Shown one piece after another: positions 9,838 to 20,800 of a stretch of 64,000 bases of DNA. Under the pieces are notes generated by a model, which saw only the letters and a list, made by a program, of their open reading frames with translations, was not told the DNA's origin and made no database searches. The stretch is from contig JAPPUL010000086.1 of assembly GCA_026874595.1 (NCBI GenBank), forward strand, positions 62,001-126,000, in the 5' to 3' direction. A program made the translations under genes and the position numbers. The stretch is from Sipunculus nudus (lineage: Eukaryota > Annelida > Sipuncula > Golfingiida > Sipunculidae). Each line of letters begins with the position of its first letter. Within the stretch, counting starts at the first letter, position 1.

Positions 9838-11913
9838 ATGTCAGATAAGGTATCAATAGATTTAGGGAATGGGAGCCTAAGTATAGAAACGGGCAAGCTC
9901 GCTAAGCAAGCTAATGGGGCGGTAGTGGTGAGGTTTGGAGACACAATGGTTTTAACGACAGCTGTAATGTCAGAAGAGACAAATTTTGATATAGACTATT
10001 TTCCATTACAAGTAAGCTATTCAGACAAATACTATTCAATAGGAAAGATACCAGGGGGCTTCATAAAGCGAGAAGGCCGTCCAAAAGATAAAGAGATATT
10101 AACTTCGCGTTTAATAGATAGACCTATAAGGCCCTTATTCCCAGAAGGCTTTAGAAATGAGGTACAAATATTATCTACAACGATATCAGCAGATCAAGTA
10201 AACGCACCTGACATACTAGGAATAATAGGAGCAAGTTGTTCTTTATTAGTATCAGATATACCTTTTAAAACTGCAGTATCAGGGGTACGTATTGGTCTTT
10301 GTGAAGATAAGCTTATAATAAATCCGACGGCAACGGAACTATCTAATAGCGAACTTGATATGGTAGTTGCGGGGACAAAAGATGCTATCATGATGATTGA
10401 GGGTAATGCGTTAGAAGTTGAAGAGGAGATAGTGCTTGAAGGAATAGAACTTGCCCATAAGTATATAAAAGAGATTTGTGATTTACAATATGAACTTGTA
10501 AAACGTTGTGGGAAGGAGAAGAAAGAAGTAGAGTTATTTGTAATAGCTGATGATCTTAAGAATGAAGTACGACAAAAGATATACGAACCTATTAAGCGAG
10601 AATTAGAAAACTATAACAAGCTTAAAACGGCTAAGAATATAGAAGAAATTATATTAGAAACGATAAAGAGCATAAATGAGAAATATGGAGAAGATAATGG
10701 ACTTAGGGTACGCAAAATTAAAGAAGAGATTGAATACGAAATAGTACGCGATATGGCAATAAAAGGAAATCAGCGTATAGATAAACGAGCTTTTGACGAA
10801 CTTCGAGATATAAGTTGTGAAATAGGCTTACTACCCCGAGTACATGGCACATCATTATTCACACGAGGGCAAACCCAAAGCCTTGGCACAGTGACACTTG
10901 GCACGGTAACAGACGCCCAAAGGTTTGATGATATAGACGGAGATGGGACAAAGAATTTCATGTTACATTATAACTTTCCTCCTTTTAGCGTGGGCGAGAC
11001 AGGGCGAATAGGCGGTGTTGGCAGACGCGAGATAGGACATGGGAATCTTGCAGAAAACGCAATAAAAGGCGTACTGCCGGACCTAGAAACATTTCCCTAC
11101 ACAATAAGAATCGTATCAGAGATATTAGAATCAAATGGCTCATCATCAATGGCAACAGTCTGTAGTGCGTCCTTGGCGTTAATGGATGCGGGAGTTCCTA
11201 TAAAAAGGCCAGTTAGCGGAGTTGCAATGGGCTTAATAAAGGGGGAAGATGAGTTTAAGATACTCTCAGACATACAAGGGATAGAGGATCATTTAGGAGA
11301 TATGGATTTCAAGGTAGCGGGGACAAGGGATGGGGTAACGGCGTTTCAATTAGACATAAAGCTGCAAGGTATAACAACAAAAATAATGAAAGAGACATTT
11401 GCCCAGGCAAAGAAAAATCGTTTTGAGATACTAGACATAATGGGCAAAACGATAGATAAAGAAAAAGACATGTTATCGATCCATGCACCAAAGATAATAT
11501 CGATAAATGTACCGACGGATAAGATAAAAGATGTAATAGGCTCAGGAGGTAAGATAATAAAGAAGATAATAGAGACAACAGGAGCAAGTATTAATATAGA
11601 TGATTATGGGAAAGCGTTAATAGCCTCAAAAGATGAAGAGGCATCAATAAAGGCATATGAACATATAAAGAGCATAATAATGCCACCTGAGGTAGGAGCT
11701 GTATATACAGGAACGGTTAAGAGGATATTAAACTTTGGTGCATTTATAGAGATAACCCCGGGACGAGAAGGCTTGTGTCATATATCTAAGTTATCCCGCA
11801 ATCGTGTAAATGACGTAAGAGATGTATTATCAGAGGGGGAAGAGGTTCAGGTTAAATTACTTGAAATAGATAATATGGGAAGACTTAATCTTAGCATAAA
11901 AGACGTACATTAA
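9838..11913 (+). CDS. pnp: Polyribonucleotide nucleotidyltransferase (PNPase)
   Basis: 3'-5' phosphorolytic exoribonuclease acting in mRNA decay and RNA quality control. Domain order over 691 residues: first RNase PH domain (1-210, including GGFIKREGRPKDKEILTSRL), an all-helical linker, second RNase PH domain (about 310-535, with RGQTQSLGTVTLG and the GVAMGLI region), KH domain (VIGSGGKIIKKIIE, about 562-575), then S1 domain (GAVYTGTVKRILNFGAFIEI). AAGAGGT precedes the ATG. It completes the nusA-pnp cluster and may share RNA-decay duties with the RNase J encoded just downstream. Confidence 0.98.
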   Translation: MSDKVSIDLGNGSLSIETGKLAKQANGAVVVRFGDTMVLTTAVMSEETNFDIDYFPLQVSYSDKYYSIGKIPGGFIKREGRPKDKEILTSRLIDRPIRPLFPEGFRNEVQILSTTISADQVNAPDILGIIGASCSLLVSDIPFKTAVSGVRIGLCEDKLIINPTATELSNSELDMVVAGTKDAIMMIEGNALEVEEEIVLEGIELAHKYIKEICDLQYELVKRCGKEKKEVELFVIADDLKNEVRQKIYEPIKRELENYNKLKTAKNIEEIILETIKSINEKYGEDNGLRVRKIKEEIEYEIVRDMAIKGNQRIDKRAFDELRDISCEIGLLPRVHGTSLFTRGQTQSLGTVTLGTVTDAQRFDDIDGDGTKNFMLHYNFPPFSVGETGRIGGVGRREIGHGNLAENAIKGVLPDLETFPYTIRIVSEILESNGSSSMATVCSASLALMDAGVPIKRPVSGVAMGLIKGEDEFKILSDIQGIEDHLGDMDFKVAGTRDGVTAFQLDIKLQGITTKIMKETFAQAKKNRFEILDIMGKTIDKEKDMLSIHAPKIISINVPTDKIKDVIGSGGKIIKKIIETTGASINIDDYGKALIASKDEEASIKAYEHIKSIIMPPEVGAVYTGTVKRILNFGAFIEITPGREGLCHISKLSRNRVNDVRDVLSEGEEVQVKLLEIDNMGRLNLSIKDVH

Positions 11914-11979
11914 GCTAAAACTATATTAAAATCCACTGACTAGAAATCATAAAACAAAGAACGAGGTTATGTTTTAAAC

Positions 11980-13224
11980 TTGAATAAGTATATACTAGAT
12001 AATGGCGTTAGGGTATTATTAGATAAGATTTCATTTTTTAATACATTTTCATTGGGGATATGGGTTAATGTTGGGTCTTGCAGTGAGAGTGAGCTTGAGA
12101 ATGGTTATACACATTTTCTTGAGCATATGTTATTTAAGGGTACAAAGGAGCGTCACTATTTTGACATATCATATGAGATAGAGAGTCTTGGAGGGTATTT
12201 AAATGCATTCACGTCAAAAGAGTACACCTGTTTTTACGTTAATCTAGCAAACGAATATCTAGAGACAGGACTTAATGTTTTATGGGACATGGTGCATAAT
12301 TCCACTTTGCCAGAGGCGGAACTTGAGAAAGAAAGGTCAGTAGTGCTTGAAGAGATAAAGGCAACTGAGGATAATCCAGAAGATTTTGTACACGACGTAT
12401 TTGCAAGTAAGTTTTGGTCTGGCTGTCCACAAGGCTATCCGATACTTGGCAAAGCAAAGAATATAGCCAATTTAAAAAGAGAGAAACTGCTATCTTTTTT
12501 TAAAGAGCATTACAAACCTGAAAATCTTATAATATCAATATGCGGGTCATTTGATGAAACTTTATTTTTAAAACATATTGATAAGCTTGGAATAGGTGAT
12601 ATTGGAAAGGAAACAGATAAACAAAAACGTTGTATTAAAAAGAGTGAAGTAAGCTTTGGCAAACATCATATAGAACGTAACACGTTAGAACAAATATATA
12701 CAGTAATAGGCTTTAAAACTCCGTCAAGGTATAGCGAAGCAAAATATGGGATACATTTATTAAGCAATATACTTGGAGATGGAAGTAGTTCTAGATTATT
12801 TGTTGAGCTACGTGAAAAGCTAGGTCTTTGTTATAGCATATATTCCTTTTGCAGTTTAAACTCTTATAATGGGCTACTTGGGATAAGCTATTCAACGAGC
12901 TACCAAAACCATGAGAAGTTTTATGAATACTTAAAAAAAGAGCTTAAAGAGGTAGTTTTGGAGGGGATAGGTGCGAATGAGCTTGCCCGTGCAAAAGCAC
13001 AGATGAATTCTAGCATGTTATTTTCGTACGAAAATCTTGAACAGCGTATGAATATAAATGCAAAGAATGAGCTTTTTTATAATAGAAAGATAAATCGAGA
13101 AGAGATAAAAGAAGAGATAGAAAAAGTGAGTTTGGATATGCTAAATGCTCTTGCAAGGGAGCTTTTAATACTTGATACGCACACCTTAGTAAGCCTTGGG
13201 AAAAGGAGCAAGCAAAAGCCTTAA
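11980..13224 (+). CDS. M16 family zinc metallopeptidase
   Basis: Member of the pitrilysin/processing-peptidase family. The inverted zinc motif HFLEH is at residues 45-49 and the downstream glutamate ligand region (ELEKERSVVLEEI) at about 114-126; the C-terminal M16 half contains GDGSSSRLFVELREKLGLCYSIYS. The 414-residue length matches the single-chain bacterial form often found after pnp. The start is a TTG, with GAGG 13 bases upstream; no ATG or GTG fits better. Substrate unknown. All zinc-binding residues are present, so it is probably active. Confidence 0.92.
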   Translation: MNKYILDNGVRVLLDKISFFNTFSLGIWVNVGSCSESELENGYTHFLEHMLFKGTKERHYFDISYEIESLGGYLNAFTSKEYTCFYVNLANEYLETGLNVLWDMVHNSTLPEAELEKERSVVLEEIKATEDNPEDFVHDVFASKFWSGCPQGYPILGKAKNIANLKREKLLSFFKEHYKPENLIISICGSFDETLFLKHIDKLGIGDIGKETDKQKRCIKKSEVSFGKHHIERNTLEQIYTVIGFKTPSRYSEAKYGIHLLSNILGDGSSSRLFVELREKLGLCYSIYSFCSLNSYNGLLGISYSTSYQNHEKFYEYLKKELKEVVLEGIGANELARAKAQMNSSMLFSYENLEQRMNINAKNELFYNRKINREEIKEEIEKVSLDMLNALARELLILDTHTLVSLGKRSKQKP

Positions 13225-13378
13225 ATTAGCCAAAGACTTTCCAGTTATTTAGTTATTTAGTTTAGCCTAATTTTAATTTTTTAAAAAAGAAATCCTTCTA
13301 AGTAAAATAAAGCAGTAATAGTTCTTATAGAAAAGGGCTTTAGACGACGAAAAACACTATAGAAGTAGAGGAATAGTA

Positions 13379-15106
13379 TTGCAAAGACAAAAATATATAA
13401 AATACAGTAAAAAAGAAGAGCCTATAAAGATAATTCCGCTTGGAGGGTGTCAGGAGATAGGCAAAAATTGTACAGTAGTTGAGTATCAAGATGAGATAAT
13501 AGTTATTGATTGTGGAGTTATGTTTCCTGAGGCAAACATGTTTGGAGTAGACCTTGTAATTCCTGACATGAACTATATATACGAGAACACTTCAAAAATA
13601 AAAGCAGTCCTTTTAACACATGGTCATGAAGATCATATAGGAGCACTTGCCTATTTGCTTAAGAGAGTTAAAGTGAGTGTATATGGAACACAATTCACCC
13701 TTGCCCTTGTGAAAAACAAGCTACTTGAACACAACTTACAAGATGTAGACCTTAAAGTAGTAAATCATCGTGAGCCATTTGAGATAGGCAGTTTCAACAT
13801 AGAGATGATAAGAACAACACATAGTATAGCTGATTCCGCTGCCATACTTCTTGAAACACCCATAGGAAAGATTTTACATACAGGAGATTTTAAAATAGAT
13901 CATTCACCGATAGATAATAAGAAATTTGACTTTTTTAAATTTGCCGACATAGGAGAAAAAGGCTTACTTTGCCTTCTCTCAGACAGTACAAACATTTCAA
14001 AAGAAGGCTCAACAGTATCAGAAAAGGGTATATATAAAAATCTACGCGAAACGTTTAAAAAAACAAAAGGAAGAATATTTCTAGCAACCTTTGCCTCAAA
14101 CATCCATAGGATACAAATAATATTTGATCTTGCAAGAGAGTTCAATAAAAAGGTAGCAGTCTCAGGTCGCAGCATGGAAAACAACATTACTATGGCACGT
14201 AAGTTGAAATATTTGACTTTTAATGATGATTTGCTAATCCCAAAAGAAGATTTAGAAGATATCCCTAAAAATAAAACAATATTAATAACAACAGGAACGC
14301 AGGGTGAGCCAATGAGCGCACTGTCGTTACTTGCCCACGAAAAGCATAAATGGCTTATGATAGAGGAAAATGATAGTGTTATAATATCTGCAAGTGTAAT
14401 CCCCGGTAATGAGCGAGGTGTTTCTAAGATTATAAATAATCTGCTAAGAGCAGGTGCTAATGTTATTTATGAGAAGTTTGAGGATATACATGTATCAGGA
14501 CATGGATATCGGGAAGAACTTAAATTAATGCTTAGCCTAACTCGACCAAAATTCTTCATACCTGTACATGGAGAATATAAAAACCTTATATTACATGCAA
14601 AACTAGCACGTGAGCTTGGTATACCTGATATTAATATAAAGGTTATTGAAAACGGAGATGTTGTAGAGATACTTTCTGAGAGCATAAAAAAAGAACAAAG
14701 AGTAGATTGTGGCCTGGTATTTGTTGATGGGAAAGGCATAGGGGATGTTGGCAATCAAGTTATACAGGATAGAGAGGCTCTATCTAAAGACGGCATCGTT
14801 GTTGTTATTGTATCTATTGCAATATCTGGGAAAAAGAAGACATTCTCTACAGATATAGTCTCTCGTGGCTTTGTTTTCATAAAAGAATCAAGTACTATGT
14901 TTGCACAGGCAAATAAAATAATAAATCAGCTTATAGCAAATGAGCTAAAGGATTCTAACGGTCTTAAAAATAACGGTCTTAAAAACGATACAATACAGTT
15001 TAGTACATTAAAAACAAAAGTTAAAGATGGTATTAAAACCTTCTTCTACAAAGAGACTAAAAGAAAACCAATTATTATAGTTCGCATAATGAATAATTTA
15101 TTATAA
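13379..15106 (+). CDS. rnj: Ribonuclease J
   Basis: Metallo-beta-lactamase/beta-CASP nuclease with 5'-3' exo- and endonuclease activity in mRNA turnover and rRNA processing. The metal motif THGHEDHIGA lies near residue 80, HTGDFKID near 165-172, and the beta-CASP region includes SGRSMENN and FIPVHGEYKNL. The 575-residue length is normal. The start is TTG, with AGAGGAA 6 bases upstream. A 15-bp tandem duplication at 14956-14985 inserts NGLKN twice near the C-terminus. It ends 11 bp from the convergent TPR gene. Confidence 0.95.
   Translation: MQRQKYIKYSKKEEPIKIIPLGGCQEIGKNCTVVEYQDEIIVIDCGVMFPEANMFGVDLVIPDMNYIYENTSKIKAVLLTHGHEDHIGALAYLLKRVKVSVYGTQFTLALVKNKLLEHNLQDVDLKVVNHREPFEIGSFNIEMIRTTHSIADSAAILLETPIGKILHTGDFKIDHSPIDNKKFDFFKFADIGEKGLLCLLSDSTNISKEGSTVSEKGIYKNLRETFKKTKGRIFLATFASNIHRIQIIFDLAREFNKKVAVSGRSMENNITMARKLKYLTFNDDLLIPKEDLEDIPKNKTILITTGTQGEPMSALSLLAHEKHKWLMIEENDSVIISASVIPGNERGVSKIINNLLRAGANVIYEKFEDIHVSGHGYREELKLMLSLTRPKFFIPVHGEYKNLILHAKLARELGIPDINIKVIENGDVVEILSESIKKEQRVDCGLVFVDGKGIGDVGNQVIQDREALSKDGIVVVIVSIAISGKKKTFSTDIVSRGFVFIKESSTMFAQANKIINQLIANELKDSNGLKNNGLKNDTIQFSTLKTKVKDGIKTFFYKETKRKPIIIVRIMNNLL
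14956..14985 (+). repeat. 15-bp tandem duplication in the RNase J gene
   Basis: Two perfect copies of taacggtcttaaaaa, in frame, in the C-terminal region after the beta-CASP core. Confidence 0.9.
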
Positions 15107-15117
15107 CTAATCCTTTT

Positions 15118-15900
15118 TCAAAATCTCTTTTGTATTTCCTTAATCTTGTATTCAGCATCATAATAGCTTTCTGCATCCACTTTGTATAAATCGTTATCTA
15201 AACTGCTCTTATAATATAGCTGTGCCTTCTCATATTTATGCTCCTCAAAATATATATCAGCAATCATCTTCTCGCATAATGCTGGCATATATTTAATTCC
15301 TAAATTCTTGTAGGCTATAAAACTCTTATGAAACGCTTCAAGTGCCTCATTGCCCTTCTTTGCACTATATAAAACTATACCCAAATTATAATATGCCTCA
15401 CTCAATTTCTCTTGTATAGAAAACTTATTATATATGTCTATTGCTTTATTAAAGAAAAATTCACAATTATCAAAATCAAATAGCTTATAAAACAAATAGC
15501 CTAGATTACAATATAATATCCCAAACTCTTCTCTTAAATTATCCATATCAACAAAGCCAAGACTTTGAACATAATATTGCTTAGACTTTTCATACTCCCC
15601 TATATAATAATATATAACTCCTATATCGTTTAATGACTCACATATATAATAATCTATACCTACATTCTTCCTAATACTAAGCGCTTGCTCCCTATACTTA
15701 AGCGCCTGTTTATAATCTCTTTTTTTAAGTGTTATATATCCTAATATATTATATATATAACTTCTAACTATTTCGCTTAATTTGTCATTTAACAAAAGCC
15801 CTTGAAAATATTCAAGCCCTTGTTTATGTTCCCTACTTTCTATATAAGTATTTGCAAGCTCTTGCCATGTAACTATCTTTTCTTGTTCTTCTAACGTCAT
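15118..15900 (-). CDS. Tetratricopeptide repeat protein
   Basis: About 260 residues made almost entirely of TPR units, e.g. YIYNILGYITLKKRDYKQAL, NDIGVIYYYIGEYEKSKQYY and YYNLGIVLYSAKKGNEALEA. TPR proteins are scaffolds for protein-protein contacts; no catalytic domain is seen. There is no signal peptide, so it is probably cytoplasmic. I chose the ATG at 15898-15900 because TAAGGTT lies just upstream; an ATG 39 bases further out (15939) would add 13 residues but has no ribosome-binding site. Partner unknown. It sits alone between RNase J (convergent) and comEC. Confidence 0.8.
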   Translation of the reverse strand: MTLEEQEKIVTWQELANTYIESREHKQGLEYFQGLLLNDKLSEIVRSYIYNILGYITLKKRDYKQALKYREQALSIRKNVGIDYYICESLNDIGVIYYYIGEYEKSKQYYVQSLGFVDMDNLREEFGILYCNLGYLFYKLFDFDNCEFFFNKAIDIYNKFSIQEKLSEAYYNLGIVLYSAKKGNEALEAFHKSFIAYKNLGIKYMPALCEKMIADIYFEEHKYEKAQLYYKSSLDNDLYKVDAESYYDAEYKIKEIQKRF

Positions 15901-16044
15901 TTTTAACCTTATATTAAGCTTAGACTTGCTTATATTCATATATAATAATTATTTACATTAAATAATCAAAGATACTTTACTAAAAGCTAAGAACCTACTC
16001 AAAAATAAATTATTACTATTACTAAATTATTACTCTATTACAAA

Positions 16045-17736
16045 TTAGTTTATATTCTCAACAGCATCTAGTTTAATGCCTCTTATCCTCTCATAGAAAA
16101 ACATTAAAAATACATAATATGGTATAGCAATCATATATAACCATATAGTTTCAAATTCAATAGTTACATACGCCCATGACAAAGAGACACTGTATTGTGC
16201 AATATCTAAAATTAACCTTCCAACCCATTCTATTAGTCCTACAACTATTTCTATCAAACTTGGCAAAGAAATCAATGACAAAACCAATGTCATAACCGAA
16301 AAGACTATTGCCAATATCACTAACCCCTGGACCAAAGGTACTATTAATATATTTGCAAGAAACCCTACAAGTGAATACCCTTTAAAATAATATATAATTA
16401 TCGGTATTATAAACACTTGGGCTGAGATGCTCATGCTTAAAACTCCTACCAAAAATAATATTATATTCCTAACATATTTATAGCCTCTATTCTCTTTATT
16501 CCCTGCTTTAAATATTATTTTTCTAAACCATGAATTTAGCCTCTCTCCATATGTCAATATCCCAAATGTTGCCAGAAATGATAATTGATAACTTATATGA
16601 AATAAGTATAATGGGTCTAGCAAAAGCGATATAAAAGCCGCTACGAATAGGCTGTTATAATGATTTTTATCCCTATCAAAAATAAATACCAAAATAAAAC
16701 AAAAATACATTATAACTGCGCGTAATATAGATGCCTTATACCCCACTACACCCATATAGACTATAAGTGCAACTCCGACTACTATAACTATTACACGCCT
16801 TTTTAAGCCTAATAGCCGTAATAATAAGTAAAATGTTAAGCCTATCATCCCCACATGCATACCAGATATTGCAAGTACATGCATTATCCCCGCTTCTTTG
16901 AATATATCACGCATTTTAGATGTTAACCCTTCCCGCTTACCCAGGATCATCGCTTGTAATAACGCATCTATATCTTTTGATATGTTTTTTTCATATTCTC
17001 TGGATAGATAATCTCTTATATTATTTACAAACCCCCTATAGCCTCCTAAAAGCCCTTCCTCCCCCACCTGGGATACCTTCTTAACTTGCTTTTTCCTATA
17101 GGGATAGCTTAAGTAGCTTACTCCTCTGTCCTGTAAATACTGTCTATAATCAAATCCACCTATAACATCAAGCTCTTTTACTGTCCTTGCTTTAGCCCAA
17201 ACTACAACATAATCTCCAAGCTCAAGTCCTTCCAATATATAACGACTCTTTACAAGTATATCTCCTTCTGCCAAAAATGTTTCTAACCCCTCAAGTTTTA
17301 CCCCCTCTACATTAACAACATATTCTTGCCTCTTATAACTACCTCGCTTACTACCACTCCCTTCCTTCATACCATCCCTATCACTTGAGCCCCTACCCTC
17401 TACTACCTTTACCTTAGGGTAACTCGTTACTCGTCCATAAAAACTCTCTAGCTCTTGGCTTTGTACCCTTAGATTTATTATCCCTTCATGCGTATAGCTC
17501 GTTCTATATTCATAATAGCTTAAAAACAAAAAGAATAGACTTAATAAAAATAATAGCTTAGATAATTTACTATCAATAAACTTATATATTATTAATAACA
17601 ATATCAGGATAAGAAAACCAACTACATATGCTAATTCCCAACTTACGATATCTGTATATCTACCAAGCAATATACATATTATATAAAGCATTAGATACCT
17701 ATAAATAGGCAGTTTACTCCACTCTCTTATTACCAT
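16045..17736 (-). CDS. comEC: ComEC/Rec2-type DNA uptake channel, no metallo-beta-lactamase domain
   Basis: Integral membrane protein for transport of single-stranded DNA across the inner membrane in natural transformation. N-terminal transmembrane helices (about 12-75) are followed by an OB-fold-like periplasmic region (about 95-210) and the competence domain with many helices (about 240-550), including the family motif GIMHVLAISGMHVG. At 563 residues it stops after the competence domain: the C-terminal metallo-beta-lactamase-like domain of longer ComEC proteins is missing. No other competence gene is in the window. No clear ribosome-binding site precedes the ATG. Confidence 0.9.
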   Translation of the reverse strand: MVIREWSKLPIYRYLMLYIICILLGRYTDIVSWELAYVVGFLILILLLIIYKFIDSKLSKLLFLLSLFFLFLSYYEYRTSYTHEGIINLRVQSQELESFYGRVTSYPKVKVVEGRGSSDRDGMKEGSGSKRGSYKRQEYVVNVEGVKLEGLETFLAEGDILVKSRYILEGLELGDYVVVWAKARTVKELDVIGGFDYRQYLQDRGVSYLSYPYRKKQVKKVSQVGEEGLLGGYRGFVNNIRDYLSREYEKNISKDIDALLQAMILGKREGLTSKMRDIFKEAGIMHVLAISGMHVGMIGLTFYLLLRLLGLKRRVIVIVVGVALIVYMGVVGYKASILRAVIMYFCFILVFIFDRDKNHYNSLFVAAFISLLLDPLYLFHISYQLSFLATFGILTYGERLNSWFRKIIFKAGNKENRGYKYVRNIILFLVGVLSMSISAQVFIIPIIIYYFKGYSLVGFLANILIVPLVQGLVILAIVFSVMTLVLSLISLPSLIEIVVGLIEWVGRLILDIAQYSVSLSWAYVTIEFETIWLYMIAIPYYVFLMFFYERIRGIKLDAVENIN

Positions 17737-17810
17737 CTAACTTTACCATATGGGTTTAATCACTCAGTTTAACCATCTGAACCGAAGCCCTACTAATAAC
17801 TTTCCCCTTT

Positions 17811-20800
17811 TTAATCCTTGCCTTTATTCTCGCACATTAAATATCCACACATATAACAATCCCCTTTACTTGCATTCCTTGTGTGAAAGTAAGCTTTTGC
17901 ATCTTCTCCCGCTTTAAAACCTCTTTCTATCTCCGATAACCTCTTTCGTAACTCTTGCTTTACTTCTCCTTCGTATGCTCTTGTTTTATTTATTATTGGA
18001 GATATCTTGTCTATTGCACAGTAATATAAACTCGATTCTACCGCCTCTTCTAAATTAATTCCATACAATAAACTAACTACTAGCCAATATATTTCCATCT
18101 GTACCCTATAGCGATTATCACTCTCTTTTATCTTACCTTCTATGGCTCTACTTCTATTTATTCCATCTTTATTTATTCCATCTTTAAACTTGTGTGTCTT
18201 ATAATCTATAACTTGAAAAACACCTTCTGGACTCCTATATACCTTGTCTATAATCCCCTCTAGTAATGTCTGCCCTAGCTTATAACTAAAGGATAATTCG
18301 TTCTTGTCATAATCTCCTGCATTTGTTCCTTCTAGCTCTTTTATATTTTTATATACTTTCGAATTTAGAAAGTTTTTTGTGTATTCTAATACCTTAGCCT
18401 TTACCTTCTCTACACTATCTTCATCATACAACAATAACTGCTTCTCAAGTTTAAGGCAAATTAATACAAACTTCTCCACTGTGGCAAAACCAATATCAAC
18501 ATCCTCAAGTCCCGCCTTATATGATTCATAGCCCTCAAGTACTTTATGCACTAAGTTTCCCACTATGTTTAACGGTAGCTCATCTTTTCCTTCTACCCAC
18601 TCTCCCCCTTCTATATTATCATATTTCAATTCTTTATAAAAACTGCTGTATAACCTATGTTCCTCTGATTCCTTTATCCCTAATAAAAATCTATAATAAT
18701 ATTTCCTTAGACACTGATTGTAAACCAAAAATGATGTGGGCGTTAGCCTGTCCAATAACTCATTCCCCTTAAAACAGCTTAGTTTTACCTCTTTAGCTAT
18801 TCCTTCATTTTTAGCTATTCCTTCATTCGCCTCCTTAATATCTTCTGAAACTCCTTCAGCATTTGCACCCTCTTTAACTGAATAATTTAAAAGCACTTTA
18901 AATACATAATCATCCTTACTGAAGACCTCCTCTGCATATTCCTCCTCTCCATCCTCAGCCTTATCCTTATCTACAAACCCTCTCAACCAGCTCCTTAATT
19001 CCTCATTCACAGTATATAATATGTAAAATAAATAATCTGCCCAACTTGTACTCGTCCTTACATCGTAAAAACCATTAGGCTCCAATATTATTTGACTTGA
19101 TAAAATAAGCTTCCTTTGTGCTCGGGTCAGCGCAACGTATAAAAGACGTTTGAGCTCGGATATCTCTTCTTTTGTTTCTTCATATCTAAGATAGTTATAC
19201 AGTATATTTTCTAATCCCAACTTCGACCTTTCATTCTCTTCTACAAAAGATTTAAGCACTATACCAAAAGCTTCATCTATATACACATTCTCTTTACTAA
19301 CATGTCTTTGCAACCCAAGATTTGGTATTATTACTACCGGATATTCCATCCCCTTTGATTGATGTATTGTTGTTAGTACTACTTTGTCTGACAATAAATC
19401 ATAACCAAGATTATTATCCCTACCTTCTGATAACCTATATATATACTCTATTACCTCTTTTAAGGTACTTTCCCCTTCCGACAATACAAAATCTTTAAGC
19501 TTTAATAATAATATTCGAAGTCGCTCATTTGCTATATCTCCCCCATCCAGACTCGATAATACTACCCTATATTTACTCCTTGTAAGAAAACCATTTAATA
19601 GCTCGTCTGCTCCTAACTTGTTCCTTTCTACTCTATAATATTTTAATAATTTTGAAAGACGGCTTATCTTTTGTCGCTCTTCTTTTTCCAAGAACTCATT
19701 CTCTTCGTAGTTTGAAAAACCTCTTAATACGCTTTGTCTAATATATCCTCCTCCTAAAGATACTTCCTCCTTCCTATAAGTTAAATATAAAAGGCTTATA
19801 TCTTTTATCCCGCAGAATGGTGACCTTAATACGCTTGTTAGTGCTTTTTCATCTTCTTCGTCATTTAATAGCTTTAATATGTTTAAACTATCTACTATCT
19901 CTTGGCTTTTATAAAAATTAGCGTCTCGTTGTTGGACATAAGGTATGCCCGCTTTTGTTAATGTATTTGCATATATTTTGACTTTTGTCATTGTTCGAAA
20001 AAGAAGTACTATATCTCCATATTTACAAAAACCCTTTAATACCATATCTTTTATTCGCTTAGATATACCATCAGCTTCTTTTTCAAGACTCTTTTTTCCC
20101 TCATACAACAGTATTTCTACTCCAACATCATCTACATCCCCTTCTACAAAGCCAGCCCCGCCAAACTTACTAGACGCATATCCTGGCTCATAAGACTCAT
20201 AGGAATATCTCATAAGCTCATTAAATACCATATTATTATAGGATATTATGTCTTTTCTACTACGATAGTTATTATTTAGATTTATTGTTATGTCTGTTTC
20301 CTTCTTTAAATCAGCAAACATCTTCATATCCGCTCCTCGAAATCTATATATTGATTGCTTCTCATCCCCTACCATAAAGAAATTTATCCTGTCTCCTTCT
20401 TCCCTACCTTCTACATTCAATAAACCTCGTAAAAGCTTCATCTGTTGCTGATCTATATCCTGTACCTCATCCACCATAAGGTAGTTTATCTCGTTCCTTA
20501 TTGCCAAACTAGAAAAACCATCTCCCACCCCAACTACTAATTCTAATGCTCGCTTTTGCATCTGTCCAAAAGTTAGACTATTGCCATTTATCCAGTCATA
20601 TAATATCTTATCCCTTAAATTACCTTCTAAAAGCCAGCCTCTAAGCATTTCGTATAATTTAACTACTAACTTAGTTACCTCTCTATCTAATGTTATATCA
20701 AAATCTTCTGTCTTAAATAAAGCCTCCGGTAATCTCCAAGATATTAGATTCGCAAACCTTGTGTAGGTTAACTTTAGCTTCTTTGCCGCTTTTTTATCTA